Notes under the pieces: model-generated
The model's database searches: none
What the model saw: the letters and a program-made list of their open reading frames with translations, nothing else
Told to the model about the DNA's origin: nothing
Part shown: piece by piece, positions 1 to 10,852 of the stretch
How positions within the stretch are numbered: the stretch's first letter is position 1
Layout: each line of letters opens with the position of its first letter
Made by a program: the position numbers and the translations under genes
Assembly: GCF_900102515.1 (NCBI RefSeq)
Contig: NZ_FMVS01000002.1
Location: 124,001 to 188,000, forward strand
Direction: 5' to 3'
From: Butyrivibrio sp. INlla14
GTDB taxonomy: Bacteria > Bacillota > Clostridia > Lachnospirales > Lachnospiraceae
DNA: 64,000 bases

Positions 1-73
1 TTCCTATTTTATATATTATTGTATAGCCAGAATTTTTTCAACAATTTGCGCAATTAAGAATACTTAATTAATT

Positions 74-108
74 GCATAAAAATAGCGCTGTGAACTTAAT
101 CACAGCGC
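74..108 (-). terminator. Rho-independent terminator of ilvE
   Basis: A perfect 9-bp stem (85-93 pairing with 100-108, loop ACTTAA) lies just beyond the ilvE stop. Read on the minus strand it is followed by TATTTTTATGC, a U-rich tract. The plus strand also has a short T-run after it, so it may work in both directions. Confidence 0.8.
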
Positions 109-161
109 CACATTTTTCTCTATTAACTATTTACACATTTCTTCTTATCAGCTTCAGTTTA

Positions 162-1193
162 TCACTCAATTACATGAATCCATCCCTCAGGAGCTTCAAC
201 AGTTCCCATCTGAATTCCTGTAAGTGTATCATAAAGCTTCTTCATTACAGGTCCCATTTCATCCATTCCACTTGCAAAGCAGATTTCCTTGCCATGGTCG
301 TTGATCTTGCCAACAGGGCTGATAACAGCTGCTGTTCCGCAGAGGCCCATTTCTACGAAGTCAGATACTTCTGACAGTTTGACGGGTCTCTCCTCTACAT
401 TCATACCTAGAATCTCTCTTGCAACATATACAATAGATCTTCTAGTGATGGAAGGAAGAATTGAGTCTGTATGTGACTTAGGAACAACAAGTCCTCCATC
501 CTTGGTAACAAAGATGATATTCGCTCCGCCTGTTTCCTCAATATATGTTCTGGACTCAGCATCAAGATAAACATTCTCTGCAAAGCCTTCCTCATGAGCA
601 GTTACAATAGCATGAAGACTCATAGCATAGTTAAGACCAGCCTTGATATTACCTGTTCCGTGAGGAGCAGCTCTGTCATAATCTGAAATCTTAACAACGA
701 TTGGCTTAGCTCCGCCCTTGAAGTATGGGCCTACAGGAGTTACGAAGATTCTGAACTGATACTCATCAGCAGGTTTAACTCCAATTACATTTCCTGTAGC
801 AAACATAACAGGTCTAATGTAAAGTGTTGCACCGCTTCCGTATGGAGGAACCCAGTCCTTATTGGCTGCAACAACCTCTTCAACAGCCTTTATAAATCTG
901 TCCTCTGGGAAAGAAGGCATCTCAAGGCGCTCAGCAGAATCAACCATACGCTTAGCATTAAGGTCAGGTCTGAAAGTGACTATTTTACCATCCTCTGTTT
1001 CGTATGCCTTAAGTCCTTCAAAGCACTCCTGTGCATAATGAAGAACTCCAGCATCCTCACTAAGAGTTACTGTTGAATCTGTGGTAAGAGTACCCTCATC
1101 CCACTTTCCATCCTTATAATTTGAAACATAGCGCTTATCTGCAACCATGTAGCCAAATCCAATATTGGCCCAATCAAGATTCTTTTTGCTCAT
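162..1193 (-). CDS. ilvE: Branched-chain amino acid aminotransferase
   Basis: This 343-residue cytosolic PLP enzyme interconverts Leu, Ile and Val with their 2-oxo acids using glutamate/2-oxoglutarate. It is the last step of the branched-chain pathway whose other genes (leuCD, ilvNC) lie nearby. The fold type IV signature GTGNIKAGLNYA is present, with the PLP lysine near residue 184. The chosen start gives MSKKNLDW and sits behind GGAAGGGG; an upstream in-frame ATG at 1229 lacks such a site. It is followed by a strong terminator. The upstream gap (1194-1317) contains a CACTTTAA-type motif also seen near ilvN. Family assignment is secure from overall similarity and length. Confidence 0.95.
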   Translation of the reverse strand: MSKKNLDWANIGFGYMVADKRYVSNYKDGKWDEGTLTTDSTVTLSEDAGVLHYAQECFEGLKAYETEDGKIVTFRPDLNAKRMVDSAERLEMPSFPEDRFIKAVEEVVAANKDWVPPYGSGATLYIRPVMFATGNVIGVKPADEYQFRIFVTPVGPYFKGGAKPIVVKISDYDRAAPHGTGNIKAGLNYAMSLHAIVTAHEEGFAENVYLDAESRTYIEETGGANIIFVTKDGGLVVPKSHTDSILPSITRRSIVYVAREILGMNVEERPVKLSEVSDFVEMGLCGTAAVISPVGKINDHGKEICFASGMDEMGPVMKKLYDTLTGIQMGTVEAPEGWIHVIE

Positions 1194-1317
1194 CTTATAT
1201 CCCCTTCCAAAACTTAGATGCATACACATCCAGAATTATCAAATGCACTTTAACACTTCAAAGCACTAATTAGTAACATTATAATTCATAATCAAAATCC
1301 GTCAAGTACAAAACCAT

Positions 1318-2742
1318 TTAAACTTCCAGGTCTTTCTTTTCATCAGGCTTATTCTGCTCTGCTTCTGAACCATCCTTTTTATCAGCGGAAAACTGCTCAG
1401 TAGTACTCACTCTTCTCTTAAACAAATTTCTAAAGGAGGACTCTCTTCTAGCAGAATTATACTTAGTATTTGATGGATCACTGAGCTTTTTATATTCACC
1501 GCCTTCAATATAAGCAAGATCGTAATAATCCCCTGTAAAGGTACTGAGGCTCTTTTTTGCAAGGAAGTGATTTGTAAGTCTTGAGAAAAAGGCATAGATA
1601 ACTGCAAAAACCGGCACTCCCAGTAAAAGTCCAACTATTCCCCAAATGCTTCCAAAGAAGGTAATTGCAAAAATAACCCAGAAGCTGGAAAGCCCAGTTG
1701 ACCCTCCAAGAATCTTTGGCCCCAGGATATTCCCATCAAACTGCTGAAGGACTATAACAAAAATAAGAAACTCAAGTGCATTCATAGGGTCGATCATCAC
1801 CAGCAAAAGAGCTCCTGCGATTCCACCAATGTAAGGTCCAAAATATGGAATAATATTGGTAACACCAACAATTACAGAAATAAGCAAAGGGTAATTGATT
1901 TTAAGTATCATACAGCCTATATAGCACAGGATTCCAATTATAATGGAATCAAGGATTTTGCCACCAATAAAGCCTTTGAAGGTCTTATTTACAAATCTAA
2001 AGCCACCAATCAGTTCGTTGGCAAAGTCTTCTCTAAAGAGAGAATATGCCATTTTCTTGCCTCTTGTTGTAAACCTCTCCTTAGAATTAAGGATATAGAT
2101 AGCAACAATAACACCTACCAAAACATCAAAGAATACATTCACTACAGTCATGAAACTTCTAGATACTAGTCTTGGCAGAGTATTCTCATCAGGAAGAGAA
2201 GGCAGAAGCTGTTGAAAAACGTAATCACTTAAGGTCGCATAATACCCCTTAATAAACACATTAGAAAGTTCCTGCAGATCCGGATTGTTCTCAAGCCAGG
2301 CGTTAGCTGTAACATCAAGATTTCTGACATATTGCGGCAGCTTATCAGATATCTCCCTGATACTGTTTACCAGCTGAGGAAGGATTGTACTAAAAAGGCT
2401 ATATACCATCAAAAGAAAGATGCACATAGTGATAAGAACAGCGATTGCTCTCATCTGCTTTCTCTTTTTCCAGTTGGCATCCTTGGAAAAAGATACATCG
2501 TATCCTCTTTTTACATATATAGGCTTAAGAATCCTTCTCTCCACTGCATCAAGAACAGGTATAAGGACATAAGCAAGGCCTATTCCAATTATGATTCCTG
2601 AAATAGCATTGATTATTGTATTGATTGAAGCCAGAGCGCTGGACCAGTGAAACATCAGATAATAAACGCACAGCAGTGCCACAGCAACTACAAATATAGT
2701 TATCCCCCAGGTTATCTGGTTTTTTTCAGGTTTAATCTTCAT
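1318..2742 (-). CDS. AI-2E/PerM family membrane transporter
   Basis: A 474-residue polytopic membrane protein of the AI-2E transporter (PerM/YdiK) family. About eight hydrophobic segments are visible: an N-terminal pair near residues 10-65, another near 105-130, and a cluster in the second half including conserved motifs such as PYFGPYIGG. The C-terminal about 80 residues are charged and probably cytosolic. Substrates in the family vary and cannot be told from sequence. The ATG at 2742 follows GGTGAG; the 5-codon extension using TTG is unlikely. It is the last gene of the minus-strand run leuC-leuD-glycosyltransferase-mrp, 35 bp after mrp. Confidence 0.85.
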   Translation of the reverse strand: MKIKPEKNQITWGITIFVVAVALLCVYYLMFHWSSALASINTIINAISGIIIGIGLAYVLIPVLDAVERRILKPIYVKRGYDVSFSKDANWKKRKQMRAIAVLITMCIFLLMVYSLFSTILPQLVNSIREISDKLPQYVRNLDVTANAWLENNPDLQELSNVFIKGYYATLSDYVFQQLLPSLPDENTLPRLVSRSFMTVVNVFFDVLVGVIVAIYILNSKERFTTRGKKMAYSLFREDFANELIGGFRFVNKTFKGFIGGKILDSIIIGILCYIGCMILKINYPLLISVIVGVTNIIPYFGPYIGGIAGALLLVMIDPMNALEFLIFVIVLQQFDGNILGPKILGGSTGLSSFWVIFAITFFGSIWGIVGLLLGVPVFAVIYAFFSRLTNHFLAKKSLSTFTGDYYDLAYIEGGEYKKLSDPSNTKYNSARRESSFRNLFKRRVSTTEQFSADKKDGSEAEQNKPDEKKDLEV

Positions 2743-2777
2743 ATGCTCACCATCCAATTACTTATTGTCAGTAAAGA

Positions 2778-3587
2778 TCAATCTATCATTCCCTCAAGAA
2801 TGTAAACAAGGCTGTCCATAAAGTCATTTTCGATATCCTCTGCCTTACCAGCATCGCAAAGGCCTGCTACAGCCGGATCAAGTGGAATTCTGCCCAGGAT
2901 ATCAAGCCCCTTGGAGGCTGCATAACTCTCTATCTTGCTCTCTCCAAAGATGTTAATAGGCTCTCCACAGTGAGGGCACTTCATATAGCTCATGTTCTCT
3001 ACGATACCAAGAACTGGAATGTTCATGAGATTGGCCATATTAATAGCCTTTTCCACGATCATCTCAACCAGCTCCTGAGGCGTTGATACCACAATAATTC
3101 CATCAACAGGAAGTGACTGGAAAACTGTAAGAGGAACATCTCCTGTTCCTGGAGGCATATCTACAAACATGAAGTCCACATCGCCCCAATTTACTTCTGC
3201 CCAGAACTGTTTAACAATCCCTGCTATAACAGGACCTCTCCAAACTACTGGATCTGTCTCATTGTCCATTAGCATATTAAGGGACATGATCTTTATGCCG
3301 CCCTCGGAAGTTGCTGGAATAAGGAGCTGATTCTCATCAGCGAAGTTAGCTTTTCCAATACCAAACATCTTAGGAATTGAAGGACCTGTAATGTCAGCAT
3401 CCATAATAGCTGTCTTGTAGCCCTTTTTATTCATGATAGCAGCAGAAAGGCCAGTAACAAGACTCTTTCCAACGCCGCCCTTTCCGCTTACTATACCAAT
3501 CACCTTTTTTACATGTGAAAATTCTGAAGGAGCAACCTTGAAATTTTCCTCCATCTGCTTTTTAAAATCTTCTGGTTTCTTTGCCAT
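2778..3587 (-). CDS. mrp: Mrp/NBP35-family Fe-S cluster carrier ATPase
   Basis: A 269-residue P-loop NTPase of the Mrp/ApbC/NBP35 group. It has the deviant Walker A GKGGVGKS at residues 35-42, a Walker B-like MFVDMPPGTGD near 140-150, and the CPHC pair at residues 204 and 207 that bridges an Fe-S cluster in the homodimer. Such proteins help build or deliver Fe-S clusters in the cytosol. Its position downstream of leuCD is suggestive because isopropylmalate dehydratase is an Fe-S enzyme; this link is inference. The start (MAKKPEDF) follows GGAG; a longer N-terminus starting at 3629 would overlap the hairpin at the end of the preceding gene. Confidence 0.92.
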   Translation of the reverse strand: MAKKPEDFKKQMEENFKVAPSEFSHVKKVIGIVSGKGGVGKSLVTGLSAAIMNKKGYKTAIMDADITGPSIPKMFGIGKANFADENQLLIPATSEGGIKIMSLNMLMDNETDPVVWRGPVIAGIVKQFWAEVNWGDVDFMFVDMPPGTGDVPLTVFQSLPVDGIIVVSTPQELVEMIVEKAINMANLMNIPVLGIVENMSYMKCPHCGEPINIFGESKIESYAASKGLDILGRIPLDPAVAGLCDAGKAEDIENDFMDSLVYILEGMID

Positions 3588-3623
3588 TTTAAATAATCTC
3601 CTAACTTTATTGTAACGTGTAAA

Positions 3624-3655
3624 GAGCACAGCTATTATCTGTGCTCATTTTTTTT
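3624..3655. terminator. Hairpin overlapping a stop codon
   Basis: An 8-bp stem (3624-3631 with 3639-3646) includes the stop codon of the glycosyltransferase gene. On the plus strand it is followed by eight T residues; on the minus strand, the transcribed one, only by TTTACA. It could attenuate read-through into mrp but is weak in the relevant direction. Confidence 0.35.
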
Positions 3656-4618
3656 AAATACAGCCTCATCATTTTCATCAGCTATATATGATTCAATTAT
3701 AAACCTTGGCCTGTTCTTGGTTTCAAGATAAATCTTACCAATATACTCACCAATAACTCCAAGAGATATCATGATAAGTCCACCAATAGCCCAAACAGAA
3801 AGAACTGTAGTAGTCCATCCAGGGATTGTATTACCTGTAAAATGTCTGATAAGACTATATATAAGTACCACAATGCTCACAAAAAAGATAAACATTCCAA
3901 GTCCAGTGATTATCTTGATTGGCTTGGTGCTAAGGCTTGTGATACCTTCAATAGCAAAACTCAGCATCTTCTTGAGAGGGTACTTGCTCTCTCCTGCAAA
4001 TCTCTCAGCTCTCTCATAGTAAACATAGTCTACATTGTAGCCTACCATAGGAACTATTCCTCTAAGAAAAAGATTGACCTCTCCAAATTCAGAAAGTCCC
4101 AAAAGTGCACGTCTGCTCATGAGTCTGTAATCTGCATGATTATAAACTGTCTTGGCCCCAAGGGCATTAACAAGCTTGTAGTAGCTCTCTGCAGTAAACC
4201 GCTTAAAGAAGGTATCTGTAGTTCTCTTAGAACGTACACCATAAACAACATCAGCTCCAGCAAGGAACTTCTCTACCATTTCATCAATAGCATCAATATC
4301 ATCCTGAAGATCTGCATCCATTGAAATAGCTGCATCGCACAGATCCTTGGCTGTCATAAGTCCTGCCAATAGAGCATTCTGATGTCCCATATTTTTGGAT
4401 AAATTAATTCCCTGAAACAGTGGGTTCTTGTCATGAAGCTCACTTATCATATTCCAGGTATTATCCTTTGAACCATCATTCACAAATATTACTCTGCTAT
4501 CTTCAGAGATCTTCCCGCTCTTTATAAGACTCTCCATCTTATTCTGAAGGCGCCTTGACGTCTCTGGAAGCACTGCCTCCTCGTTATAGCATGGAATGAC
4601 GCAGAACAACCTATTCAT
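3635..4618 (-). CDS. Family 2 glycosyltransferase, polyprenyl-phosphate type
   Basis: A 327-residue GT2 enzyme of the DPM1/GtrB/CsbB type. The N-terminal GT-A domain has the VIPCYNEE nucleotide-binding start, VNDGSKDNT near 47-54 and the metal-binding DAD at 101-103 followed by QDD. Two C-terminal membrane helices (about 238-258 and 271-293) are typical of enzymes that load a sugar onto undecaprenyl phosphate at the inner membrane face. It lies 20 bp after leuD, so it is probably co-transcribed. A YfhO-type protein 1.9 kb upstream could be the extracytoplasmic partner, as CsbB and YfhO are in Bacillus. Sugar and acceptor are unknown. Confidence 0.88.
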   Translation of the reverse strand: MNRLFCVIPCYNEEAVLPETSRRLQNKMESLIKSGKISEDSRVIFVNDGSKDNTWNMISELHDKNPLFQGINLSKNMGHQNALLAGLMTAKDLCDAAISMDADLQDDIDAIDEMVEKFLAGADVVYGVRSKRTTDTFFKRFTAESYYKLVNALGAKTVYNHADYRLMSRRALLGLSEFGEVNLFLRGIVPMVGYNVDYVYYERAERFAGESKYPLKKMLSFAIEGITSLSTKPIKIITGLGMFIFFVSIVVLIYSLIRHFTGNTIPGWTTTVLSVWAIGGLIMISLGVIGEYIGKIYLETKNRPRFIIESYIADENDEAVFKKNEHR

Positions 4619-4638
4619 TAAAAACTATCCTCCCAAAA

Positions 4639-5130
4639 TTAATCCTTAGAATTAATATAATTGATTAACCCCTCAGAATCAATAATCTTCTGCATAAATG
4701 GAGGAAAAGCCTGTCCTTTAAAGCTCTGACCCGTTGTTTCATCAGTGATCATGCCTGTATCAAAGTTAATGCTAACAGTATCTCCAGCTCCTATTGCATC
4801 TGCAGCCTCTTCACATTCGATGATCGGAAGACCGATATTTATGCTGTTTCTGTAAAAAATTCTGGCAAAGCTCTTTGCAATAACACAGCTTACGCCACTG
4901 GCCTTTATGGCTATAGGCGCATGCTCTCTGGAAGATCCACACCCAAAGTTCTTATCTGCAACAATGATATCTCCAGCCTTTACCTTGCTGGCAAAGTCCT
5001 TATCAATATCCTCCATGCAGTGCTTAGCAAGATCAGAAGCATCTGTACTATTTAAGTATCTTGCCGGAATTATTACATCTGTATCTACATTATCACCATA
5101 TTTAAAAACTGTTCCCTTAGCTGCCTTCAT
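4639..5130 (-). CDS. leuD: 3-isopropylmalate dehydratase, small subunit
   Basis: A 163-residue swivel-domain subunit of isopropylmalate isomerase, which converts 2- to 3-isopropylmalate in leucine synthesis. It shows [13 protein letters not shown] near the N-terminus and the substrate-loop [13 protein letters not shown] near residues 63-75. The size matches the short bacterial/archaeal LeuD type that pairs with a ~420-residue LeuC. It lies 15 bp downstream of leuC behind GGAGGAG. Confidence 0.95.
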   Translation of the reverse strand: MKAAKGTVFKYGDNVDTDVIIPARYLNSTDASDLAKHCMEDIDKDFASKVKAGDIIVADKNFGCGSSREHAPIAIKASGVSCVIAKSFARIFYRNSINIGLPIIECEEAADAIGAGDTVSINFDTGMITDETTGQSFKGQAFPPFMQKIIDSEGLINYINSKD

Positions 5131-5145
5131 ACTCTTTCTCCTCCA

Positions 5146-6417
5146 TCAAAGTCCCAGCTCACTTGGCTGTGATAACTTACCTGTAACCGCACTTGCAGCC
5201 GCAACTGCAGGGGATGCCAGATAAATCTCTGAATCTATAGCTCCCATTCTTCCAACAAAGTTTCTGTTTGTGGTAGAAACACACCTTTCCTTGGAAGCAA
5301 GAACTCCCATATATCCGCCAAGGCAAGGGCCGCAGGTAGGAGTAGAAACAATTGCGCCAGCCTCGATAAAGGTCTTTATAAGTCCTTCCTCCATAGCTTC
5401 AAGATATATCTTCTGTGTAGCAGGGATAACAATACATCTAACTCCCTCTGCCACGTGATGGTCTGTAAGCACTTCTGCTGCAATTCTCAGATCATCTATT
5501 CTACCATTGGTACATGATCCAATCACAACCTGGTCAATCTTAATGTTCTCTATATCATCAAAGGTATGAGTATTCTCTGGGAGATGCGGAAATGCCACAG
5601 TGGGCTTTAGAGTGCTAAGATCAATTGTATATTCCTCATCATATTCAGCATCTTCATCAGCCTCATATACAGTAATTTTTTTGCCTGGTGCATGCTCCTT
5701 CATATAAGCAAGCGCTATATCATCCACAGGGAAGATTCCATTCTTGCCACCAGCCTCTATTGCCATATTAGCAATAGTAAACCTGTCGTCCATAGAAAGA
5801 TTCCTGATGCCCTCTCCCACAAATTCCATTGACTTATAAAGAGCTCCATCAACACCGATCATACCTATGATATGGAGGATGACATCTTTTCCGCTGACCC
5901 ACTTTGAAGGCTTGCCAACTATGTTGAACTTGATAGCAGAAGGCACCTTAAACCAGGCTTTTCCAGTAGCCATTCCAGCTGCCATATCAGTAGAACCGAT
6001 TCCTGTTGAGAAAGCCCCAAGAGCTCCATAGGTACAGGTATGAGAATCAGCTCCAATAATAAGGTCTCCAGCTACTGTGAGCCCCTGCTCAGGTAAAAGA
6101 GCATGTTCGATACCCATTTTTCCGACTTCAAAATAGTTAGTGATCTTATTCTTTATGGCAAACTCTCTTACACATTTGCAGTTCTCAGCTGACTTAATAT
6201 CCTTGTTAGGAACAAAATGATCAGGAACCAGAGCTATCTTATCCTTGTCAAAAACTCCTTTTTTGCTGAATTTGTTTAGCTCTGCAATCGCCACCGGGCT
6301 AGTAATATCATTGCCGAGTACCAGGTCCAGATCAGCCTCAATAAGCTGTCCTGCAAAAACCTCATCCAGGTGTGCGTGTGCTGCCAAAATCTTTTGGCTC
6401 ATGGTCATCTTGCTCAT
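5146..6417 (-). CDS. leuC: 3-isopropylmalate dehydratase, large subunit
   Basis: A 423-residue aconitase-family subunit carrying the [4Fe-4S] cluster for 2-/3-isopropylmalate isomerisation. The cluster cysteines are visible as GSCTNG (near residue 301) and CGPCLGG (near 360), with [15 protein letters not shown] in the N-terminal half. The length fits the HACN/archaeal-like LeuC class. The ATG at 6417 follows AAGGAG; a second in-frame ATG three codons later is possible. It heads the likely operon leuC-leuD-GT2-mrp-AI-2E transporter. Confidence 0.95.
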   Translation of the reverse strand: MSKMTMSQKILAAHAHLDEVFAGQLIEADLDLVLGNDITSPVAIAELNKFSKKGVFDKDKIALVPDHFVPNKDIKSAENCKCVREFAIKNKITNYFEVGKMGIEHALLPEQGLTVAGDLIIGADSHTCTYGALGAFSTGIGSTDMAAGMATGKAWFKVPSAIKFNIVGKPSKWVSGKDVILHIIGMIGVDGALYKSMEFVGEGIRNLSMDDRFTIANMAIEAGGKNGIFPVDDIALAYMKEHAPGKKITVYEADEDAEYDEEYTIDLSTLKPTVAFPHLPENTHTFDDIENIKIDQVVIGSCTNGRIDDLRIAAEVLTDHHVAEGVRCIVIPATQKIYLEAMEEGLIKTFIEAGAIVSTPTCGPCLGGYMGVLASKERCVSTTNRNFVGRMGAIDSEIYLASPAVAAASAVTGKLSQPSELGL

Positions 6418-6498
6418 AGTCTTTATGTCTCCTTAATATAAATCAAATTATTTTATGCAAATATAACATAGTAATCTGACTAAAAAAACATAACAAAT

Positions 6499-8964
6499 TT
6501 AATCGTTTTTATTGACCTTTTTTAATGTATATACAAAGCATATTCCTAGAATAAAGATTCCAGCTATGCTCATGACAAGTCCTTGTGTAAAGCCTTCAGG
6601 TTCATAAGTCACTCTGATTTCATGGACTCCGCCAGATACAGGCACCGCCATAAGACCATAATCAGCCTTTATCATCTCTGTCTCCTGCCCGTCAACCATG
6701 CAGCTAAAGCCCTCTGTAAATGGAACAGAGAAAAAGACCAGAGTGCTGTCCTTAAGCATTGCTGTTGTCGCAGTAAAGCCTCTTGTATCTGTCGTAAATT
6801 CCGAGCAAGAAGTTGCTGCCCTCTTTTTACATTCATCAGAAAACTCAAGATAAGACATCTCATTGTTAAGGATATCCTCAGCAGTCATTTCTTTCATTGC
6901 AATGGAATCTCCAAGCTTTAGTGCATCCTCATCTGAAATGATAAGCACTCTTGCAAGGTCGTAGTCGTGTTCCTTGGCCTCAAGATCTTCCCATTCAGAT
7001 TGGGTAATGTAGTAATCAAAAGTAAAGCCCATAGGAATAAAATTCAAATTATCAAATACATCAAAGCCATTCTCATTCTTTAAAAAGAAGTAGCCATCCG
7101 TGCCCTCACCTTCATGAAATACTCTGTTCTTGCTGATATCTGCATTTTCAAAATAATATCTGCCAGAAAGAATAGCCCTTGCTCCGCATCTGTCCACAGG
7201 AAGATTGGTCTCAACAGTTCTTGTGATACCGCAGCTTCCATAGAGGAAATCAAATATCTCAGAAGGCACTGTACTAAGGAAACAATGAATTGAGGGGATT
7301 CCCCAGGCCATATCGTAATTAGTAGAGGTACTGTCAACTTCACCTCGGCAGAACTTACTCTGGTCAACATTGACTTTGTTAAACAGCATCTGCTCCTGCC
7401 ATTTTTCTTTTCCTCTGTTGCTTATAATACCACTGCCATTTTTTAGAGGAACAAATGTAGAAATGATACAGCTTATGATAACAGCAAATAAAATGATCCC
7501 ATCTCTAAGGCCTGTCTTGTAGTGGCCATTCTCGTTCTTTCCAGCAAGCTTTCCCTTGAAATTTCTTGGAAGGGCAAATACTACCGCAAGAAGCATCAGA
7601 CACAAAATAGCTGTACCAAGCACATCTCTCAGAAAAATAGTATTATTCTCTGTCATATTAAAGAACACCATTTCCCCGTCATCATTCTTGGATGGAAGAA
7701 GGTATACCAATAGGAAAAATAAAAACATGATAACGGCTACTATAGCACCCTTTTTAAGCTGAGGAGACTTGCCTCTTTCTGTAACCTGGGCTGTCATAAG
7801 GCACATCAAAAGAATTGGCATGTAATACCATCTTGCATAGTAGGATGAATTAAACATGGAAAAAGCAGCATTAAATACTGGTAAAAAGGCAATCACACCG
7901 CAAATTATCAGCATTGTCTTTTCCCAGTTTTTCTTTTTCTTGTTAAGAAGGAAGTAAGCTACTACTCCAGATATACCAAACATAGGAATATAAGCTGCAA
8001 GAGATGCATTCTTGACAGTTCCTGTATAAAACAAAGTTCCTTTGCCAATAATGTCAGGCAGCATAGAAACACTCTTAACAATATCCCAGAGGAGTTTCTC
8101 ACTAGGATATATGAGCATATTATAGCCGTTTATATAATTATCAAGTCTTGTATTCCCCTTAATTCCTGCATAAGCCTGCATCAGGAAAAATCCTGCCAGC
8201 AAAACTCCTGTAATTCCGCCAAAAAGAGCCTTGTTAAACATCCTGAGATTAGCTTTAACACCGTTATTTCTGCCATACCTTACAATGTAGTAGATAATCA
8301 GAAATACAACCTGTCCAAAAAAGAAGTAGTAATTTACAACAGACATAAAAGCCGTCATGCAGGCAAAGTAAATAAAGCTAAAGGGATCCTTGTCGCAATC
8401 AGCTGCATTCTCATCATCCTGAGCCATGAGTTTTTCAAAAGTCAAAAGAAAAAGCGGGAAAAAGGCCACTGAATCTGTAAAATGGTTAAATACTATATTA
8501 CAGGCATTAAAACCAGAGAACGCAAATAAGTATCCTCCAATCATCGCATAGCTGTATTTATGGACATAGCGCCTTATGTAAAGATAAGCACAGCAAGCAG
8601 CTGTAGCATACTTAAGAGCCATAAGAAAAGGCATAAGGTAAGGTATATAGTTTTCTGGAAACAGCATTGTTACCCAAAAGAAAGGACTTCCCCAAAGGTA
8701 GAAGGAGAAGTCACCAGCCATGCTGCCTCCAAGATCAATATTCCAATTCCAGAAAAATTCTCCATTCTCTACTGCCCTATGAGCAGCCAGATAAAACGGA
8801 ATCTGCTGGACATTGTAATCACCATAATAAAAGAAAGGCAGTCCCCTTCCTATAAAGATAGGCAGCGCCGCCAATACATACATTAAAAAAGCACTAGCAA
8901 ACATTATTACTGGTGCGTACACTTTGTTTTCTTTATTTTTTCTACTTATACTAGTCTCGGACAT
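6499..8964 (-). CDS. YfhO-family membrane protein (GT-C-like)
   Basis: An 821-residue protein with about a dozen hydrophobic helices over the first two thirds and an extracellular C-terminal domain of about 300 residues, ending in one more helix near residue 795. The N-terminal segment with GDYNVQQIPFY and NWNIDLGGSMAGDF is characteristic of the YfhO family, where an early acidic residue is thought to be catalytic as in GT-C enzymes. In Bacillus and Listeria, YfhO-type proteins add sugars to lipoteichoic acid from a polyprenyl donor made by a CsbB-type GT2; the GT2 at 3635-4618 could supply it here. Acceptor and sugar are unknown. Confidence 0.85.
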   Translation of the reverse strand: MSETSISRKNKENKVYAPVIMFASAFLMYVLAALPIFIGRGLPFFYYGDYNVQQIPFYLAAHRAVENGEFFWNWNIDLGGSMAGDFSFYLWGSPFFWVTMLFPENYIPYLMPFLMALKYATAACCAYLYIRRYVHKYSYAMIGGYLFAFSGFNACNIVFNHFTDSVAFFPLFLLTFEKLMAQDDENAADCDKDPFSFIYFACMTAFMSVVNYYFFFGQVVFLIIYYIVRYGRNNGVKANLRMFNKALFGGITGVLLAGFFLMQAYAGIKGNTRLDNYINGYNMLIYPSEKLLWDIVKSVSMLPDIIGKGTLFYTGTVKNASLAAYIPMFGISGVVAYFLLNKKKKNWEKTMLIICGVIAFLPVFNAAFSMFNSSYYARWYYMPILLMCLMTAQVTERGKSPQLKKGAIVAVIMFLFFLLVYLLPSKNDDGEMVFFNMTENNTIFLRDVLGTAILCLMLLAVVFALPRNFKGKLAGKNENGHYKTGLRDGIILFAVIISCIISTFVPLKNGSGIISNRGKEKWQEQMLFNKVNVDQSKFCRGEVDSTSTNYDMAWGIPSIHCFLSTVPSEIFDFLYGSCGITRTVETNLPVDRCGARAILSGRYYFENADISKNRVFHEGEGTDGYFFLKNENGFDVFDNLNFIPMGFTFDYYITQSEWEDLEAKEHDYDLARVLIISDEDALKLGDSIAMKEMTAEDILNNEMSYLEFSDECKKRAATSCSEFTTDTRGFTATTAMLKDSTLVFFSVPFTEGFSCMVDGQETEMIKADYGLMAVPVSGGVHEIRVTYEPEGFTQGLVMSIAGIFILGICFVYTLKKVNKND

Positions 8965-9007
8965 TGTTCTTTCCCTTAGATTATTATTTTCCCATCACTC
9001 ATTCTAT

Positions 9008-9046
9008 CATAAAAAGAGCAAAGAGTCACAAAATGACTCTTTGCTC
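9008..9046 (-). terminator. Rho-independent terminator of ilvC
   Basis: A perfect 13-bp stem (9016-9028 with 9034-9046, loop CAAAA) lies 29 bp beyond the ilvC stop. On the minus strand it is followed by TTTTTATG. Confidence 0.9.
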
Positions 9047-9075
9047 CGAAAAATCAGCCCGTAATAATCAAAAAA

Positions 9076-10191
<1,116 letters not shown>

Positions 10192-10203
10192 CTATCAGCC
10201 ATA

Positions 10204-10707
10204 TCATTCATCAAGATAAATAATATGATCTGTACCTCTTCCAAGACCAGCAATACCAGTTCTTGCAAGTTCTAAGATTTCTCTGCCCTCAAGCAATCTT
10301 AAAAATGCGTCTACCTTGGACTGGCTACCTGTAATCTCGATGATAAGTGAATCCGGGCTGACATCTACAATATTGCCTCTAAAGATATTTGCTGTTGCCA
10401 GTATACTCTGCCTGTCGTCAGCTTCAGCTCTTACCTTGACAAGTGCAAGTTCCCTGTATACAGACTCATCAGGCTCAAGTTCATGAATATCTCTGACATC
10501 TACAAGCTTGGCCACCTGTTTCTCAATCTGATCCAGGATCACATCATCTCCGGAAGCCACAATAGTAATTCTCGTAAACCTGGGATCCGCCGTTACTCCC
10601 GCTGTAATACTCTCGATGTTATATCCTCTTCTGGAAAAAAGACCAGAAATTCTAGATAATACACCAGAGGTATTATCAACCAACAATTGAAAGACTTTTT
10701 TCTGCAT
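10204..10707 (-). CDS. ilvN: Acetolactate synthase, small (regulatory) subunit
   Basis: A 167-residue ACT-domain protein that activates acetohydroxyacid synthase and gives valine feedback inhibition. The N-terminal ACT domain contains VDNTSGVLSRISGLFSRRGYNI and the C-terminal half the LIIEITG segment typical of this subunit. The catalytic large subunit is not in this window, which is unusual since ilvB usually precedes ilvN. It is transcribed from a clear sigma-A promoter at 10853-10880 with a leader of about 140 nt. The symbol ilvH is used interchangeably. Confidence 0.95.
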   Translation of the reverse strand: MQKKVFQLLVDNTSGVLSRISGLFSRRGYNIESITAGVTADPRFTRITIVASGDDVILDQIEKQVAKLVDVRDIHELEPDESVYRELALVKVRAEADDRQSILATANIFRGNIVDVSPDSLIIEITGSQSKVDAFLRLLEGREILELARTGIAGLGRGTDHIIYLDE

Positions 10708-10757
10708 TTTGCTCTCCTCTGAGCAGTTTCAAACCCTTTATTTATCTATTGACTTTT

Positions 10758-10771
10758 GCACTTTAAAGTGC
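10758..10771. promoter_or_regulatory. 14-bp palindrome in ilvN leader
   Basis: GCACTTTAAAGTGC is a perfect palindrome in the ilvN leader, about 50 bp before the start codon. Related half-sites (TTAAAGTG/CACTTTAA) occur at 10922-10935 and upstream of ilvE near 1243-1264, so a regulator shared by the branched-chain genes is possible. The identity of such a regulator is unknown. Confidence 0.35.
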
Positions 10772-10852
10772 TGCATTATGTGTTGAGATATTATTGGGTT
10801 TTAAACTATTATTTTGAATATTAGTTGCTGAATTTAAACTAATTTAAATCAA

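Noticed and set aside
3842-4324. 160-residue plus-strand open frame inside the glycosyltransferase gene
   Set aside because: It is antisense to a clear GT2 gene, lacks a ribosome site and has no recognisable domain.
10708-10850. T-box or attenuator in the ilvN leader
   Set aside because: No AGGGTGG-type T-box sequence, no leader peptide rich in Ile/Val/Leu and no terminator stem were found.
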